From Bacteroidetes bacterium SCGC AAA795-G10 (GTDB lineage: Bacteria; Bacteroidota; Bacteroidia; Flavobacteriales; Flavobacteriaceae): 64,000 bases of DNA. The DNA lies in contig QFDA01000001.1 of the NCBI GenBank assembly GCA_003130815.1, positions 572,131 through 636,130 on the forward strand, read 5' to 3'. Every line of letters starts with the position of its first letter. The stretch's first letter is position 1. Positions 18,383 through 28,076 of the stretch are shown here, piece after piece. A program made the position numbers and the translations under genes. The notes beneath the pieces were generated by a model. That model did not search any database. It saw nothing but the letters and a program-made list of their open reading frames with translations, and was not told where the DNA came from.

Positions 18383-19570
18383 ATGCGAACATTAAAAGAC
18401 ATAAATTTTAAAAATCAACGGGCAATTGTTCGCGTTGATTTTAATGTCCCCTTAAACGAAGATTTACAAGTAACTGACACTACGAGAATAAAGGCAGCAA
18501 AACCCACAATTGATTATATTTTGTCAGAGGGCGGTAGTTGTGTGTTGCTTTCACATCTAGGAAGGCCAAATGGTTATGAACAAAGCTTATCATTTCAAAA
18601 CATAATAGATAAAATATCAGAAATTTTGGAGCATAAAGTATTATTCTGTAAAACGTGTATAGGTCCAGAGGCAGAATCCAAAGCAACTTCCCTGCTACCA
18701 GGAGAAGTATTGTTAATGGAAAACCTTCGCTTCAATCAAGAAGAGACTAAAGGCGATTTACTCTTTTCAAAAGGACTTTCAAAGCTTGGGACAATTTATG
18801 TCAACGATGCTTTTGGAACCGCACATAGAGCCCACGCATCTACTACAATTATTGCTAATTTCTTCCAAAATAATAAATGTTTTGGAAGCCTTTTAGAAAA
18901 AGAGATTATCGCCATAGAGAAGGTAATGAATGATGGAATGTCTCCAATTCTAGCTATACTTGGTGGTGCTAAAGTTTCCACAAAAATCACAATAATTGAA
19001 AGTCTAATAGAAAAAGTGAATCATCTAATATTAGGCGGGGGCATGGTATATACGTTTACAAAAGCACTTGGTGGAAAAGTCGGAAACTCAATATGCGAAC
19101 CAGATTATTGCAATTATGCTTTAGATTTAATTGATAAAGCAAAAAAGAACAATGTGTCGTTGCATTTTCCTGTTGATGTTGTCGCAGGGAATACTTTTAG
19201 CAATAATGCAAAACAAAAAATTTTCGATGTTATGGAAATCGAAGATGGTTGGGAAGCTATGGATGCTGGCCCAGAAAGTATAAAAAAGTTTCATGAAGTT
19301 ATAATAAAATGTAAAACCATTCTTTGGAATGGACCGCTTGGAGTTTTTGAGTTTCCCAACTTTTCAGCAGGAACAATATCTGCCGGGAAATCAATTGCTG
19401 AAGCAACTATCAATGGGTCCTATTCTCTGGTAGGAGGAGGAGACTCAGTTGCTGCTGTTAAAAAGTTTAAAATGGATAATGATATGAGCTACATAAGCAC
19501 CGGTGGAGGTGCAATGTTAGAAAGTTTAGAGGGTAAAATTCTTCCAGGAATTGCTTCTTTGAATAAATAG
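18383..19570 (+). CDS. pgk: Phosphoglycerate kinase
   Basis: A 395-residue glycolytic enzyme that makes ATP from 1,3-bisphosphoglycerate. The N-terminal substrate region is RAIVRVDFNVPL, followed by LLSHLGRPNG and GTAHRAHAS. The nucleotide-binding C-terminal half has ILGGAKVSTK, LWNGPLGVFE and the GGGDSVAAV and STGGGAML loops. The length is normal. It is preceded by a well-spaced promoter and followed after 2 bases by the DUF4837 gene. Confidence 0.98.
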   Translation: MRTLKDINFKNQRAIVRVDFNVPLNEDLQVTDTTRIKAAKPTIDYILSEGGSCVLLSHLGRPNGYEQSLSFQNIIDKISEILEHKVLFCKTCIGPEAESKATSLLPGEVLLMENLRFNQEETKGDLLFSKGLSKLGTIYVNDAFGTAHRAHASTTIIANFFQNNKCFGSLLEKEIIAIEKVMNDGMSPILAILGGAKVSTKITIIESLIEKVNHLILGGGMVYTFTKALGGKVGNSICEPDYCNYALDLIDKAKKNNVSLHFPVDVVAGNTFSNNAKQKIFDVMEIEDGWEAMDAGPESIKKFHEVIIKCKTILWNGPLGVFEFPNFSAGTISAGKSIAEATINGSYSLVGGGDSVAAVKKFKMDNDMSYISTGGGAMLESLEGKILPGIASLNK

Positions 19571-19572
19571 TT

Positions 19573-20550
19573 ATGAAAAATATTATATCCTTTTTTTTCT
19601 TCGCATCATTCTCAATAATCTCCTGCAATATTAAGGTTGATAGATCCCAAGCATTTATCCCTGATTCAAGTGGAAATTTAAATAATATAACAGTTGTAAT
19701 GCCAATTTCAGATTGGAAAGGGAGGTTAGGTGAAGTGCTTCGAGATAATTTGGGCAAGGAGTATGAAGGTCTTCCATTAGATGAACCTCAATTTTCTCTC
19801 AATTACTTAAATCCAAAAGCATTTTCTGGATTTGGGAGGCAAAGTAGAAATATAATTTGGTTTCAAAAAGATTCTGTCTCTAGATTTCAGCTAGCAAAAG
19901 ATCAATTTTCAAAGCCTCAGATAGTTGGTTTAGTGACCGGTGAAGATTCTGAAGTGCAACAGTTTTTATTTGAAGAAAATATGTTATTGTTTAGTCAAAC
20001 GGTTAAAGATAACGAGAGAAAAGAAAAATTAAGAAGAATTAATAAGTCTCCAACTAATGACAAAAACCTCAAAAAACGTTTTGGATACGATTTAGTTTAT
20101 CCATCGGTCTACGAAACAGTAAAAGACACTGCTAATTTTATTTGGATACAAAAACAAGTTCAAAAAGGTCACCTTAATATCATTGCTTATGAAATATCTG
20201 ATAACATATCTGATAAAAATTTTAATACTAAAATTTTAAATATAAGAGATTCTATTGGAAAACTTTACATACCAGGTCGCTTGAAAGGAAGTTATATGAT
20301 AACCGAACGGGCTTATCAGCCGTATTTTTATAAAGTTACCTTAGACGGTAAAAAAGGTTACCTAACAAAAGGGACATGGGAGGTAGCAAACGACTTTATG
20401 GCAGGACCATTTATAAATTACATGCTTTGGGATAGCTTAACTGAAAAATGGATGGTTGTTGAAGGGTTTACTTTTGCACCTTCTATGAATAAAAGGGACT
20501 ACATGTTTGAATTAAACACAATAATTACAACAATTAAAAAAGTGAATTAA
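19573..20550 (+). CDS. DUF4837 family lipoprotein
   Basis: A 325-residue protein with a lipoprotein signal peptide (FASFSIISC, lipidated Cys at about residue 18). The body matches what I recall of the Bacteroidota family DUF4837: [19 protein letters not shown] near the start, then [10 protein letters not shown] and a C-terminal [10 protein letters not shown] segment. No function is established. It shares a transcript with pgk and overlaps the convergent tatA by 4 bases. Confidence 0.85.
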   Translation: MKNIISFFFFASFSIISCNIKVDRSQAFIPDSSGNLNNITVVMPISDWKGRLGEVLRDNLGKEYEGLPLDEPQFSLNYLNPKAFSGFGRQSRNIIWFQKDSVSRFQLAKDQFSKPQIVGLVTGEDSEVQQFLFEENMLLFSQTVKDNERKEKLRRINKSPTNDKNLKKRFGYDLVYPSVYETVKDTANFIWIQKQVQKGHLNIIAYEISDNISDKNFNTKILNIRDSIGKLYIPGRLKGSYMITERAYQPYFYKVTLDGKKGYLTKGTWEVANDFMAGPFINYMLWDSLTEKWMVVEGFTFAPSMNKRDYMFELNTIITTIKKVN

Positions 20551-20741
20551 GCCTTCTTATCTTTATCTAAGTTAGACGGGTTCTCTTCTTCTTTCGTAGC
20601 ATTTTTAAACTCTTTAATTCCACTTCCTAAACCTTTCATTAGTTCTGGAATTTTACGTCCACCGAAAAGTAGCAAAACAACTGCTATAATAAGAATTATT
20701 TGTGGTGCTCCTATCATACCTAAAATTATTAAAATTGACAT
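20547..20741 (-). CDS. tatA: Twin-arginine translocase subunit TatA/TatE
   Basis: A 64-residue protein with a single N-terminal membrane helix (residues 3-25), the FGGRKIPEL hinge, and an amphipathic helix with a charged tail ([13 protein letters not shown]). It forms the pore-like component of the Tat system that exports folded proteins. tatC is not next to it in this window. Confidence 0.93.
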   Translation of the reverse strand: MSILIILGMIGAPQIILIIAVVLLLFGGRKIPELMKGLGSGIKEFKNATKEEENPSNLDKDKKA

Positions 20742-20831
20742 GATTTACAATTATTTAACAAATGTACAGAAATATTTAATTTCAATTACATGAAAATTCT
20801 AACCTTCAATCCTATCCCCCCTAGGATTCCT

Positions 20832-20839
20832 TATATTTG
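20832..20839 (+). promoter_or_regulatory. Promoter -7 box of the M23/GH3/polysaccharide operon
   Basis: TATATTTG, a full consensus match. Only 8 bases separate it from the ATG at 20848, implying a leader of a few bases at most. Confidence 0.55.
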
Positions 20840-20847
20840 ATATCATC

Positions 20848-21723
20848 ATGAGGGATAAAGTAAACAAAAAGAGAAAATTTTTTCAAAAATTAAGGAATCC
20901 TTATCTGATAATGGTAATTGATGAGGAAACCTTTGAAGAAAAGGGTAAAATTAGAACTTCAAGACTCCAAACTATCCTAGTTTCATTTTTACTGATATGT
21001 ATTTCCTCAGGTTTGATTTTTACAACAATTTCCTATACCCCACTAAAAGAGTACATTCCAGGTTATGATTCATCAGAAATACGTGCAAAAGCAATTCAGA
21101 ATCTATTTCTCACGGATTCTCTTATCCAATTATATGACCAAAACTTAAGATACTTAAATTCCGTCAAAAAAGTTTTAGCGGAAGATATTTCTTCAGAGGA
21201 ACAAAGTTCATTGGTGGAAATACAAAAAAGTCTTAGTATCAATGATGAATTAAATACTGAGCCAGTTTTGGAAGACTCTTTACTTAGAGTTTTTGTTTCA
21301 CAGCAAGATAAGTATAGTCCAGTTTCAAGAAATGAGATTGAAGTAAATACATTTTTATTTCCACCCGTAAAAGGACAAGTTTCTCAGCCTTTTGACAGAA
21401 ACAAATCCCACTATGCAGTTGATATTGCCGTTGAAAAAAACATGCCAATTAAAGCAATTGCCGATGGAACAGTTGTTTTTTCAGAATGGACTTCGGAAAC
21501 AGGATATGTAATTATTTTAGAGCACAATTTTGGCCTTTTATCGGTTTATAAGCATAATTCTTCTTTAAACAAAAGGCAGGGGGATTCAGTTTTATCTGGT
21601 GAAGTCATTGCAACCGCTGGAAATACAGGAGAGTATTCCACAGGTTATCATCTTCATTTTGAATTGTGGATGGACGGTTACCCGATGGACCCAGAAAACT
21701 TTTTTAATTTTTCTGATAAATGA
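20848..21723 (+). CDS. M23 family metallopeptidase (LytM domain), membrane anchored
   Basis: A 291-residue protein with one membrane helix (about residues 38-58), a spacer, and a C-terminal LytM/M23 domain. The zinc ligands are intact: HYAVD (HxxxD, about residue 189) and HLHFELW (HxH, about 268), so it should be an active peptidoglycan endopeptidase in the periplasm. The last 4 bases (ATGA) overlap the start of the GH3 gene, so the operon is translationally coupled. Confidence 0.92.
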   Translation: MRDKVNKKRKFFQKLRNPYLIMVIDEETFEEKGKIRTSRLQTILVSFLLICISSGLIFTTISYTPLKEYIPGYDSSEIRAKAIQNLFLTDSLIQLYDQNLRYLNSVKKVLAEDISSEEQSSLVEIQKSLSINDELNTEPVLEDSLLRVFVSQQDKYSPVSRNEIEVNTFLFPPVKGQVSQPFDRNKSHYAVDIAVEKNMPIKAIADGTVVFSEWTSETGYVIILEHNFGLLSVYKHNSSLNKRQGDSVLSGEVIATAGNTGEYSTGYHLHFELWMDGYPMDPENFFNFSDK

Positions 21724-23222
21724 TAAAAACACAAGGGGCTAAAATATTTGCTGCGTGGACTCATAAGAAAAATGAAAAATGGATTAAAAATCCCTTAAAA
21801 ACACAAGAAAAAGTATTTTTGAACCTTATAAAAAAAGGCAGGGATACTCTTTTTGGCAAACAGCATGAGTTTGATAAAATCACGACAATTGAAACCTTTA
21901 AGAGTAAGATCCCAATTAGAGATTATGAAGGTCTTCGGCACTACATAGAAATGATCATTTCAGGCGAGCAAAATATTCTATGGCCTGGAAGGCCACTTTA
22001 TTTTGCAAAATCAAGCGGCACTACTTCAGGTGTAAAATATATTCCAATTACTAAAGATGCCATACACCAACACATTCGTGCTGCTAGAGAGGCTTTATTG
22101 AATTATATTTATTTTACAAATAATTCAAGTATAGTAAATGGAAAACACATATTCATTCAGGGAAGCCCTTTATTGGAAGATAAAAATGGGATTGCAATAG
22201 GTCGTCTTTCAGGGATTGTAGCTCATCATGTACCTACCTATTTACAAAAAAATAGAATGCCTACTTGGCATACAAATTGCATTGAGGACTGGGATACTAA
22301 AGTTAACGCCATTGTAGAGGAAACTTATGATAAGGATATGACAATTATTGGTGGAATACCTTCTTGGGTTCAGATGTATTTTGAAAAATTAGTCTCAAAA
22401 ACTAATAAGAATATCGGAGATCTTTTTCCTAACTTTTCTTTATTCGTATACGGAGGAGTAAACTTTGAACCTTATAAGGGTTTGTTTAAAAAATTAATTG
22501 GGCGCATACCTGATAGTATTGAATTTTATCCTGCCTCAGAAGGGTTCTTTGCATATCAAGATAATCAAAATGATAAAGGATTATTATTACTACTTAATCA
22601 TGGAATTTACTATGAGTTTGTTGTAGCGAATACTTTTTTTGATCAAAAACCTACTATTCATAACCTAAACGAAGTAATTTTAGGGGTTAATTATGTTATG
22701 ATTATTTCGACTTCTACAGGTCTTTGGAGATATAATATTGGAGATACAATTAAGTTTACAAATAAATTCCCATTTAGAGTAATTGTAAGCGGAAGAATAA
22801 AGCACTTTATTTCTGCTTTTGGTGAGCATGTGATTGTTAGCGAAGTAGAACAATCGTTAAAAGAGGCTGTAGAGAAGTCAGAAGACATTATAAGAGTAAA
22901 AGAATTCACTGTAGCTCCCCAAATAGCACCTAAAACCGGATTACCTTATCATGAGTGGTTTATCGAATTTGAAACACCGCCAAAAGAAAAAAATACATTT
23001 GCTAATAATATCGATTTTGCAATGAAAAGTAAAAACATTTACTACAACGACTTAATTGAAGGCAAAATATTGAGACCGTTAGTAATCACAGCGATCCAAA
23101 AAAATGGTTTCCAAAAATATATGAAAAGTATTGGTAAGTTGGGAGGACAAAATAAAGTTCCAAGGGTCTCTGATAATAGATTAATTGCAGATGGTTTAAA
23201 AAAATTTACAACTAGTTTATGA
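21720..23222 (+). CDS. GH3 family acyl-acid-amido synthetase-like protein
   Basis: A 500-residue member of the GH3 (auxin-responsive promoter) branch of the adenylate-forming enzymes, which join an acyl acid to an amine via an acyl-AMP. The nucleotide loop is AKSSGTTSGVKYIP (about residue 98), with YPASEGFFAYQ and GLWRYNIGDTI further on. The bacterial substrates are unknown. ATGA overlaps at both ends couple it to the M23 peptidase before it and the glycosyltransferase after it. Confidence 0.9.
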   Translation: MIKTQGAKIFAAWTHKKNEKWIKNPLKTQEKVFLNLIKKGRDTLFGKQHEFDKITTIETFKSKIPIRDYEGLRHYIEMIISGEQNILWPGRPLYFAKSSGTTSGVKYIPITKDAIHQHIRAAREALLNYIYFTNNSSIVNGKHIFIQGSPLLEDKNGIAIGRLSGIVAHHVPTYLQKNRMPTWHTNCIEDWDTKVNAIVEETYDKDMTIIGGIPSWVQMYFEKLVSKTNKNIGDLFPNFSLFVYGGVNFEPYKGLFKKLIGRIPDSIEFYPASEGFFAYQDNQNDKGLLLLLNHGIYYEFVVANTFFDQKPTIHNLNEVILGVNYVMIISTSTGLWRYNIGDTIKFTNKFPFRVIVSGRIKHFISAFGEHVIVSEVEQSLKEAVEKSEDIIRVKEFTVAPQIAPKTGLPYHEWFIEFETPPKEKNTFANNIDFAMKSKNIYYNDLIEGKILRPLVITAIQKNGFQKYMKSIGKLGGQNKVPRVSDNRLIADGLKKFTTSL

Positions 23223-24286
23223 AAAAAGGCTTGTCGAAAAAAGTTGTATTAGTGTGTAATGTAAAAAATACTTTCGTATATAAAGACATCAAGCTTCTAG
23301 AAAAGATTGGATTCAGAGTTTTATTAATTTATTCTCCACCTTACAAAGACCCTTTTCGTTTTTTTTACAACAGAATAAAAGAGTTAGTTCTTTCTACTCT
23401 CTATTTACCGATTTCAATAGGGGCGTTTAGTTGGTTCAATGATTATCATACTGCAATACCTGTTCTAATAGCAAAACTTTTTAAAAAACCGATAACAATT
23501 ATTATCGGAGGATACGATGCAGTTTCGAATTCAAATATAAATTATGGGATTTTTCTGAAAAATAACACAAGACAAAAATTAGCAAAGTGGAATTTAAAAG
23601 AATCCAATTTAATTTGGGTTGTTCATAAGACATTATCTGAGGGATGCAGATTTGCATTGGCAGATACAAATACTAATTCAGGGATTAAATATTTCGTTCC
23701 TGACTTATCAACCCCAATAAAAGAAATACCGACAGCTTATGACAGCGATTTCTGGAAAAAAGTAAAAAAAAAATCACCTAAAACAGTTCTGACTGTTGCA
23801 AATATTTCTGATAGAAGAACATTTGAAAGAAAAGGGATTCCAATGTTTTTCAATTTGGCAGAGCGATTACCACATTTTAAGTTTACTTTGGCAGGTGTAA
23901 AAAAGAATTTTTTTTTGGGTTCTATCCCTGAAAATGTCAAAATTTTGGGAGAACAAAATATTGAAAAACTAAAAAAACTTTATGCAAGACATACTTATTA
24001 TTTCCAGGGTTCAATAATAGAAGGCTTGCCGAATGTTCTATGTGAAGCTATGTTATGTGAATGTATACCCATTGGGAATAGAGTGTTCGGTATTCCTGAA
24101 GTAATTGGAGATACTGGTCTTATTTTTGAAGGAAAAAAAGATATTGATAAAGTTTGTTCTTTTTTAAAATTGGAAAAAAAAGGACTTTCTATAAAAGCTA
24201 GAAAAAGAATCAAAATTCAATATCCCATCGAAAGAAGAAAAGAAGAATTTAAAAATAGTTTGACCGAAATAAATTCTAATGAATAA
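23219..24286 (+). CDS. Glycosyltransferase, GT4-like
   Basis: A 355-residue protein with the two-domain GT-B layout. The C-terminal half carries the GT4 pattern: ERKGIPMFFNLAERLP, then FQGSIIEGLPNVLCEAMLCE and GNRVFGIPEVIG, with the EGLPNVLCEAM box near residue 265. The acceptor and sugar are unknown. Its start overlaps the GH3 stop (ATGA), and its stop overlaps the next gene by 8 bases. It probably works with the pyruvyl transferase on a surface glycan. Confidence 0.88.
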   Translation: MKKGLSKKVVLVCNVKNTFVYKDIKLLEKIGFRVLLIYSPPYKDPFRFFYNRIKELVLSTLYLPISIGAFSWFNDYHTAIPVLIAKLFKKPITIIIGGYDAVSNSNINYGIFLKNNTRQKLAKWNLKESNLIWVVHKTLSEGCRFALADTNTNSGIKYFVPDLSTPIKEIPTAYDSDFWKKVKKKSPKTVLTVANISDRRTFERKGIPMFFNLAERLPHFKFTLAGVKKNFFLGSIPENVKILGEQNIEKLKKLYARHTYYFQGSIIEGLPNVLCEAMLCECIPIGNRVFGIPEVIGDTGLIFEGKKDIDKVCSFLKLEKKGLSIKARKRIKIQYPIERRKEEFKNSLTEINSNE

Positions 24287-25226
24287 AACTTTTGCTGTAC
24301 TATCTTATCCGAATTCAAATAATTTAGGAGACTTTATCCAAAGTGAAGCTGTGAAACAGTATTTCAAAAATCAAATTATTCAAGAATTGGATCGGGATCA
24401 ATTACATATTTATAAAGGACCAAAGGTATTTGTTTTTATGAATGGATGGTTTATGGAAAAACCATCTAATTGGCCACCTTCGAACAATATTAATCCATTT
24501 TTTGTATCATTTCATTTGAATCCTACGTCAAAAAAAATGATGCTCTCGAAGACGGGAGTCAAGTACTTGAAAAAGTACCAACCTATAGGCTGCAGAGATA
24601 CTTACACCCAAAAAATTTTATCAAATTGTGGAATTGAGAGTTATTTTTCTGCTTGTTTAACTCTTACATTAAAGAGAGACAACTTTGTTCCAAAAAACAC
24701 TAGACGACAAGGAATTTTAGTAATTAGTCCTATGGAACGCCTGATATCTAAAAATTTTGATGAATCAAGATTTACATTAAAAACAGTCTTTAATAAGATC
24801 AAAACTTTAAAAAAAAACAAACAGTATTCAAAAGCTATGAAAAGATTAAATTTTTTTCTATCAAAGCAGAAAGATCCTGCATATTTTAAATCCCAACTTT
24901 TAGATCCTAAAAAGTTTTCAGAAAAAGAAAGATCAAATGAAGCAATAAAACAACTAAAAGATATTGCCAAAGCAAAATTGGTAATAACTTCACGAATTCA
25001 CACAGCATTACCTGCAGTAGCTTTTGGAACACCAGTTTTATTTATATCAGATGGGTTAGAACACATTAACCAAAAAAGTCGTTTGCAAGGAATGGAGCTT
25101 TTTTTCCCGATTTTAAATTCAAAAGATCTAAATAAATGGATTTTCAAATGGCCAAGCCCAGCTAAATCTTATTTAACTTTTGCTAAAAAATTGGAAAAAC
25201 AAATATCTCATTTCATTAAAGATTAA
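24279..25226 (+). CDS. Polysaccharide pyruvyl transferase family protein
   Basis: A 315-residue protein of the CsaB/PssK-like family that transfers pyruvate ketals to sugars. It has the N-terminal NLGDFIQSEAVKQYF motif, the GCRDTYTQKIL segment, and the C-terminal SRIHTALPAVAFGTPVLFI box, the most diagnostic part. It is coupled to the preceding glycosyltransferase by an 8-base overlap and is the last gene of the four-gene operon. Confidence 0.88.
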   Translation: MNKTFAVLSYPNSNNLGDFIQSEAVKQYFKNQIIQELDRDQLHIYKGPKVFVFMNGWFMEKPSNWPPSNNINPFFVSFHLNPTSKKMMLSKTGVKYLKKYQPIGCRDTYTQKILSNCGIESYFSACLTLTLKRDNFVPKNTRRQGILVISPMERLISKNFDESRFTLKTVFNKIKTLKKNKQYSKAMKRLNFFLSKQKDPAYFKSQLLDPKKFSEKERSNEAIKQLKDIAKAKLVITSRIHTALPAVAFGTPVLFISDGLEHINQKSRLQGMELFFPILNSKDLNKWIFKWPSPAKSYLTFAKKLEKQISHFIKD

Positions 25227-25261
25227 ATGATTGTTTGATAAGTATAGAATTTTTTAGATAT

Positions 25262-25269
25262 TATCTTTA
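25262..25269 (+). promoter_or_regulatory. Candidate promoter -7 box of purD
   Basis: TATCTTTA, 7 of 8 consensus positions, in the interval between the pyruvyl transferase and purD. TTG trinucleotides lie 24-28 bases upstream. Confidence 0.35.
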
Positions 25270-25284
25270 TAGAAATTGAATATC

Positions 25285-26550
25285 ATGAATATACTTGTTA
25301 TTGGAGGTGGTGGAAGAGAACATGCTTTGTGTTGGAAATTAAATCAGAGTAAACTTTGTAATAAACTTTATGCTGCTCCAGGTAACGGCGGAACTGCAAA
25401 CTGCGCTATAAATTTAAAATTAAAAGTTTCTGATTTCGAAGGGATTAAAAAAGCCGTTTTAAAATATTCAATAGACTTAGTTATTGTTGGACCAGAGGAC
25501 CCTCTTGTTTTAGGCATCCATGATTTTTTTACTATGGATCCCTATTTAAAAAACGTTGGGGTTATTGGACCACAAAAAAAGGCTGCGCAGCTGGAGGGCA
25601 GTAAGTCTTTTGCAAAGGAGTTTATGAAACGTCACAAAATACCTACTGCAGGATACTCAGAGTTCACTTCAGAAACCCTTAGTGAAGGGGAAAAGTTCTT
25701 GGAAAAAAGTAAATCACCATATGTTTTAAAAGCTGATGGTCTTGCAGCTGGTAAAGGAGTTTTGATAATTGAAGACTTAAAAGAGGCCAAATTTGAGTTA
25801 GGCCAAATGCTTTTAGAAAGTAAATATGGCGAAGCTTCAAAAAAAGTTGTAATTGAGGAATTCTTATCAGGCATTGAACTTTCTTGTTTTATATTATTTG
25901 ATGGAGATAATTATATCAAACTGCCAATGGCAAAAGATTATAAACGAATTGGTCATGGTGATAAAGGCCTAAATACTGGTGGAATGGGTGCAATATCACC
26001 GGTACCATTTGTTGATAGAATTTTTGATGAAAAAATAGATAACCAGATTATTAAGCCCACAATAGAAGGCCTTAAAAAAGATGGTATAAATTACAAAGGA
26101 TTTATTTTCATTGGACTTATTAAAGTAGGGGATAATCCATTTGTAATTGAATACAATGTGAGATTGGGAGATCCTGAAACTGAAGTAGTTATCCCAAGGA
26201 TTGAAAATGATTTAGTAGAGGTTTTTAAAGCAGCAAATAATGGGACCCTTGATAAAATAAAATTACAAATAACATCCAAAAGTGCAGCAACAGTTATGCT
26301 TGTTTCTAAGGGATATCCCGAAGCTTATCAAAAAGGTAAAAATATTTTTGGATTGCCAAAAAATAAAATGGTATTCCAGGCTGGGACAAGCATTGATAGA
26401 GGTTCCCTTAAAACCTCAGGAGGAAGAGTTATGGCTATTACCTCATTTGGAGATAATTTTAAAACAGCTTTGAAAGAGTCATATAAAATTGTAGAGAAAA
26501 TCGAATACGATGGAAAGTATTACCGCAAGGATATTGGATTTGATTTATAA
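25285..26550 (+). CDS. purD: Phosphoribosylamine--glycine ligase
   Basis: A 421-residue ATP-grasp enzyme of purine synthesis. It begins NILVIGGGGREHALCWKL, with PGNGGTA at the phosphoribosylamine site. The ATP-grasp core includes VLKADGLAAGKGV, LSGIELSCFILFDG and the signature region RLGDPETEVVIPR. I chose ATG at 25285 over TTG at 25276 because it fits the usual PurD N-terminus. It is convergent with the DUF6341 gene; the ends overlap by 6 bases. Confidence 0.97.
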   Translation: MNILVIGGGGREHALCWKLNQSKLCNKLYAAPGNGGTANCAINLKLKVSDFEGIKKAVLKYSIDLVIVGPEDPLVLGIHDFFTMDPYLKNVGVIGPQKKAAQLEGSKSFAKEFMKRHKIPTAGYSEFTSETLSEGEKFLEKSKSPYVLKADGLAAGKGVLIIEDLKEAKFELGQMLLESKYGEASKKVVIEEFLSGIELSCFILFDGDNYIKLPMAKDYKRIGHGDKGLNTGGMGAISPVPFVDRIFDEKIDNQIIKPTIEGLKKDGINYKGFIFIGLIKVGDNPFVIEYNVRLGDPETEVVIPRIENDLVEVFKAANNGTLDKIKLQITSKSAATVMLVSKGYPEAYQKGKNIFGLPKNKMVFQAGTSIDRGSLKTSGGRVMAITSFGDNFKTALKESYKIVEKIEYDGKYYRKDIGFDL

Positions 26551-26772
26551 AAATGAATGAGCTGAAGGGTCTTTGTTCTCCTCTCCATTTTTATGGAAAA
26601 GATTAAGTTTCAGCACCCAATAAATCATTGCTAGAAAACCAATTATAAGAAATATCCAGTTAACTGAACTAGCTAAAGTCCAACTAGTATTTTCCAGCTC
26701 TCTTAATATTGTAAAAGGTAAAAAAAATACTTCTTCAAATACCCAAGCTATGCCTTCAAAAAAATTTTTCAT
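26545..26772 (-). CDS. DUF6341 family small membrane protein
   Basis: A 75-residue protein with one clear membrane helix (WIFLIIGFLAMIYWVLKL, about residues 39-56) and a shorter amphipathic N-terminal hydrophobic stretch. The end (ENKDPSAHSFL) is characteristic of the family I recall as DUF6341, often found beside purD in Flavobacteriia. The function is unknown. A perfect -7 box lies 35 bases upstream. Confidence 0.8.
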   Translation of the reverse strand: MKNFFEGIAWVFEEVFFLPFTILRELENTSWTLASSVNWIFLIIGFLAMIYWVLKLNLFHKNGEENKDPSAHSFL

Positions 26773-26807
26773 AATAAAAAATTAAACCAACATATAAATT
26801 CTTTAAA

Positions 26808-26815
26808 CAAAGATA
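26808..26815 (-). promoter_or_regulatory. Promoter -7 box of the DUF6341 gene
   Basis: It reads TATCTTTG on the minus strand, a full match to TAnnTTTG, 35 bases before the ATG at 26772. Confidence 0.5.
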
Positions 26816-26868
26816 TTTAAAAGCTTTACTATTACATATTTTATTTTGAAAAATTTGAATTGAGATAA

Positions 26869-27909
26869 CTATACATCATCAAAATCAATTTTAATTTTAT
26901 TAGATTTTGGGATCGCTTGGCAGCTTAGAATTAAGCCTTCTTGGATTTCTTCATCTGTTAAAATCTGATTATTTATCATATCAACCTTACCCTCAGTGAC
27001 TCTAGCAATGCAACTACTGCAAACACCCCCTTGGCATGAATAAGGGACATCAATTTTCGCATTTAGTGCAATTTCAAGCAATGTTTTATTCTGATTTAGC
27101 ATTAATTCATGTGTTACATCATCATACTTAATATTTAGTAAACCCTCTTCTATATCATTATTTTCTTGAGACTCTCGAGTCGATGAGGTAAATAGCTCAA
27201 AAAGAATATTATCCTCATCAAAACCTTTTTCTAAAAAGAATTGCGTGCTGTAGTCGATCAATTTTTCAGGTCCGCATAAGTAGAGTAAATTAGGATAAGA
27301 ATCAGAGCTATTTTTTAGAATGTAATTAAAAAATGCAGAATCAATCCTTCCAAATTCTGCACCATCAATTTTTTCTTCACTAAAAAACCAATAAATTTTT
27401 AATCTCTCAAATCTATCATCAAGATTTTTTAATTCATCATAAAACATTGTTTTTTCTGGTGTCTTGTTACCATATATAAGGGTAAAAGACATATCTGGCG
27501 AACTGTCAAGAAAAGATCTTATAATAGACATTATTGGTGTAATTCCGCTTCCAGCTGCGATAGCCATAATTGGAATTGAATTATTTTTTGGATCAAATAT
27601 AAAACGTCCTTCAGGTTTTCCAGCCCTAATTTGGTCACCTTTTTTAATATTTCGGTTTACATAAGTTGAGAAAATCCCATTGGGCACTTCTTTAATTCCT
27701 ACTTGAAGTAAGCCGCTATTTGGGGATGAACAAATAGAATAAGATCTTCGAACTGTATTACCATTTATTTCTAATTCTAAAGTAATATATTGACCAGGGA
27801 GGTAAACGTAGGAAGAACTCAAATGATTGGGAATATCAATTGAGAGGACTACAGACTGGGGGGTTAATCTATCAACAGCACCAACTTTTAGCGTGTTAAG
27901 ACTGGGCAT
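26869..27909 (-). CDS. PaaE-type ferredoxin--NADP reductase with C-terminal 2Fe-2S domain
   Basis: A 346-residue reductase with an FAD domain (RRSYSICSSPNSG, about residue 55), an NAD(P) domain (AIAAGSGITPIMSIIR, about 117) and a plant-type 2Fe-2S ferredoxin domain (CQGGVCSSC near 293, with the last cysteine in LSCQA). It resembles PaaE/HmpX electron-transfer proteins feeding oxygenases, but no oxygenase gene is nearby. A perfect -7 box is 11 bases upstream. Confidence 0.92.
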   Translation of the reverse strand: MPSLNTLKVGAVDRLTPQSVVLSIDIPNHLSSSYVYLPGQYITLELEINGNTVRRSYSICSSPNSGLLQVGIKEVPNGIFSTYVNRNIKKGDQIRAGKPEGRFIFDPKNNSIPIMAIAAGSGITPIMSIIRSFLDSSPDMSFTLIYGNKTPEKTMFYDELKNLDDRFERLKIYWFFSEEKIDGAEFGRIDSAFFNYILKNSSDSYPNLLYLCGPEKLIDYSTQFFLEKGFDEDNILFELFTSSTRESQENNDIEEGLLNIKYDDVTHELMLNQNKTLLEIALNAKIDVPYSCQGGVCSSCIARVTEGKVDMINNQILTDEEIQEGLILSCQAIPKSNKIKIDFDDV

Positions 27910-27920
27910 AGCTTTTTTTT

Positions 27921-27928
27921 CAAATTTA
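27921..27928 (-). promoter_or_regulatory. Promoter -7 box of the ferredoxin reductase gene
   Basis: It reads TAAATTTG on the minus strand, a full consensus match; 11 bases separate it from the ATG at 27909. Confidence 0.5.
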
Positions 27929-28076
27929 CAAAAATCGAAAGACTATAACTTTATAAAGATAAATAGTTTATCTCAGCTAAGTAAAAAAAGAATATATACC
28001 TCGATTGATTAAAATATGTAATTCAAATAGATAATAATTGTTAGAAATTGAAGTTATAATTAATTAGATCGATTCA

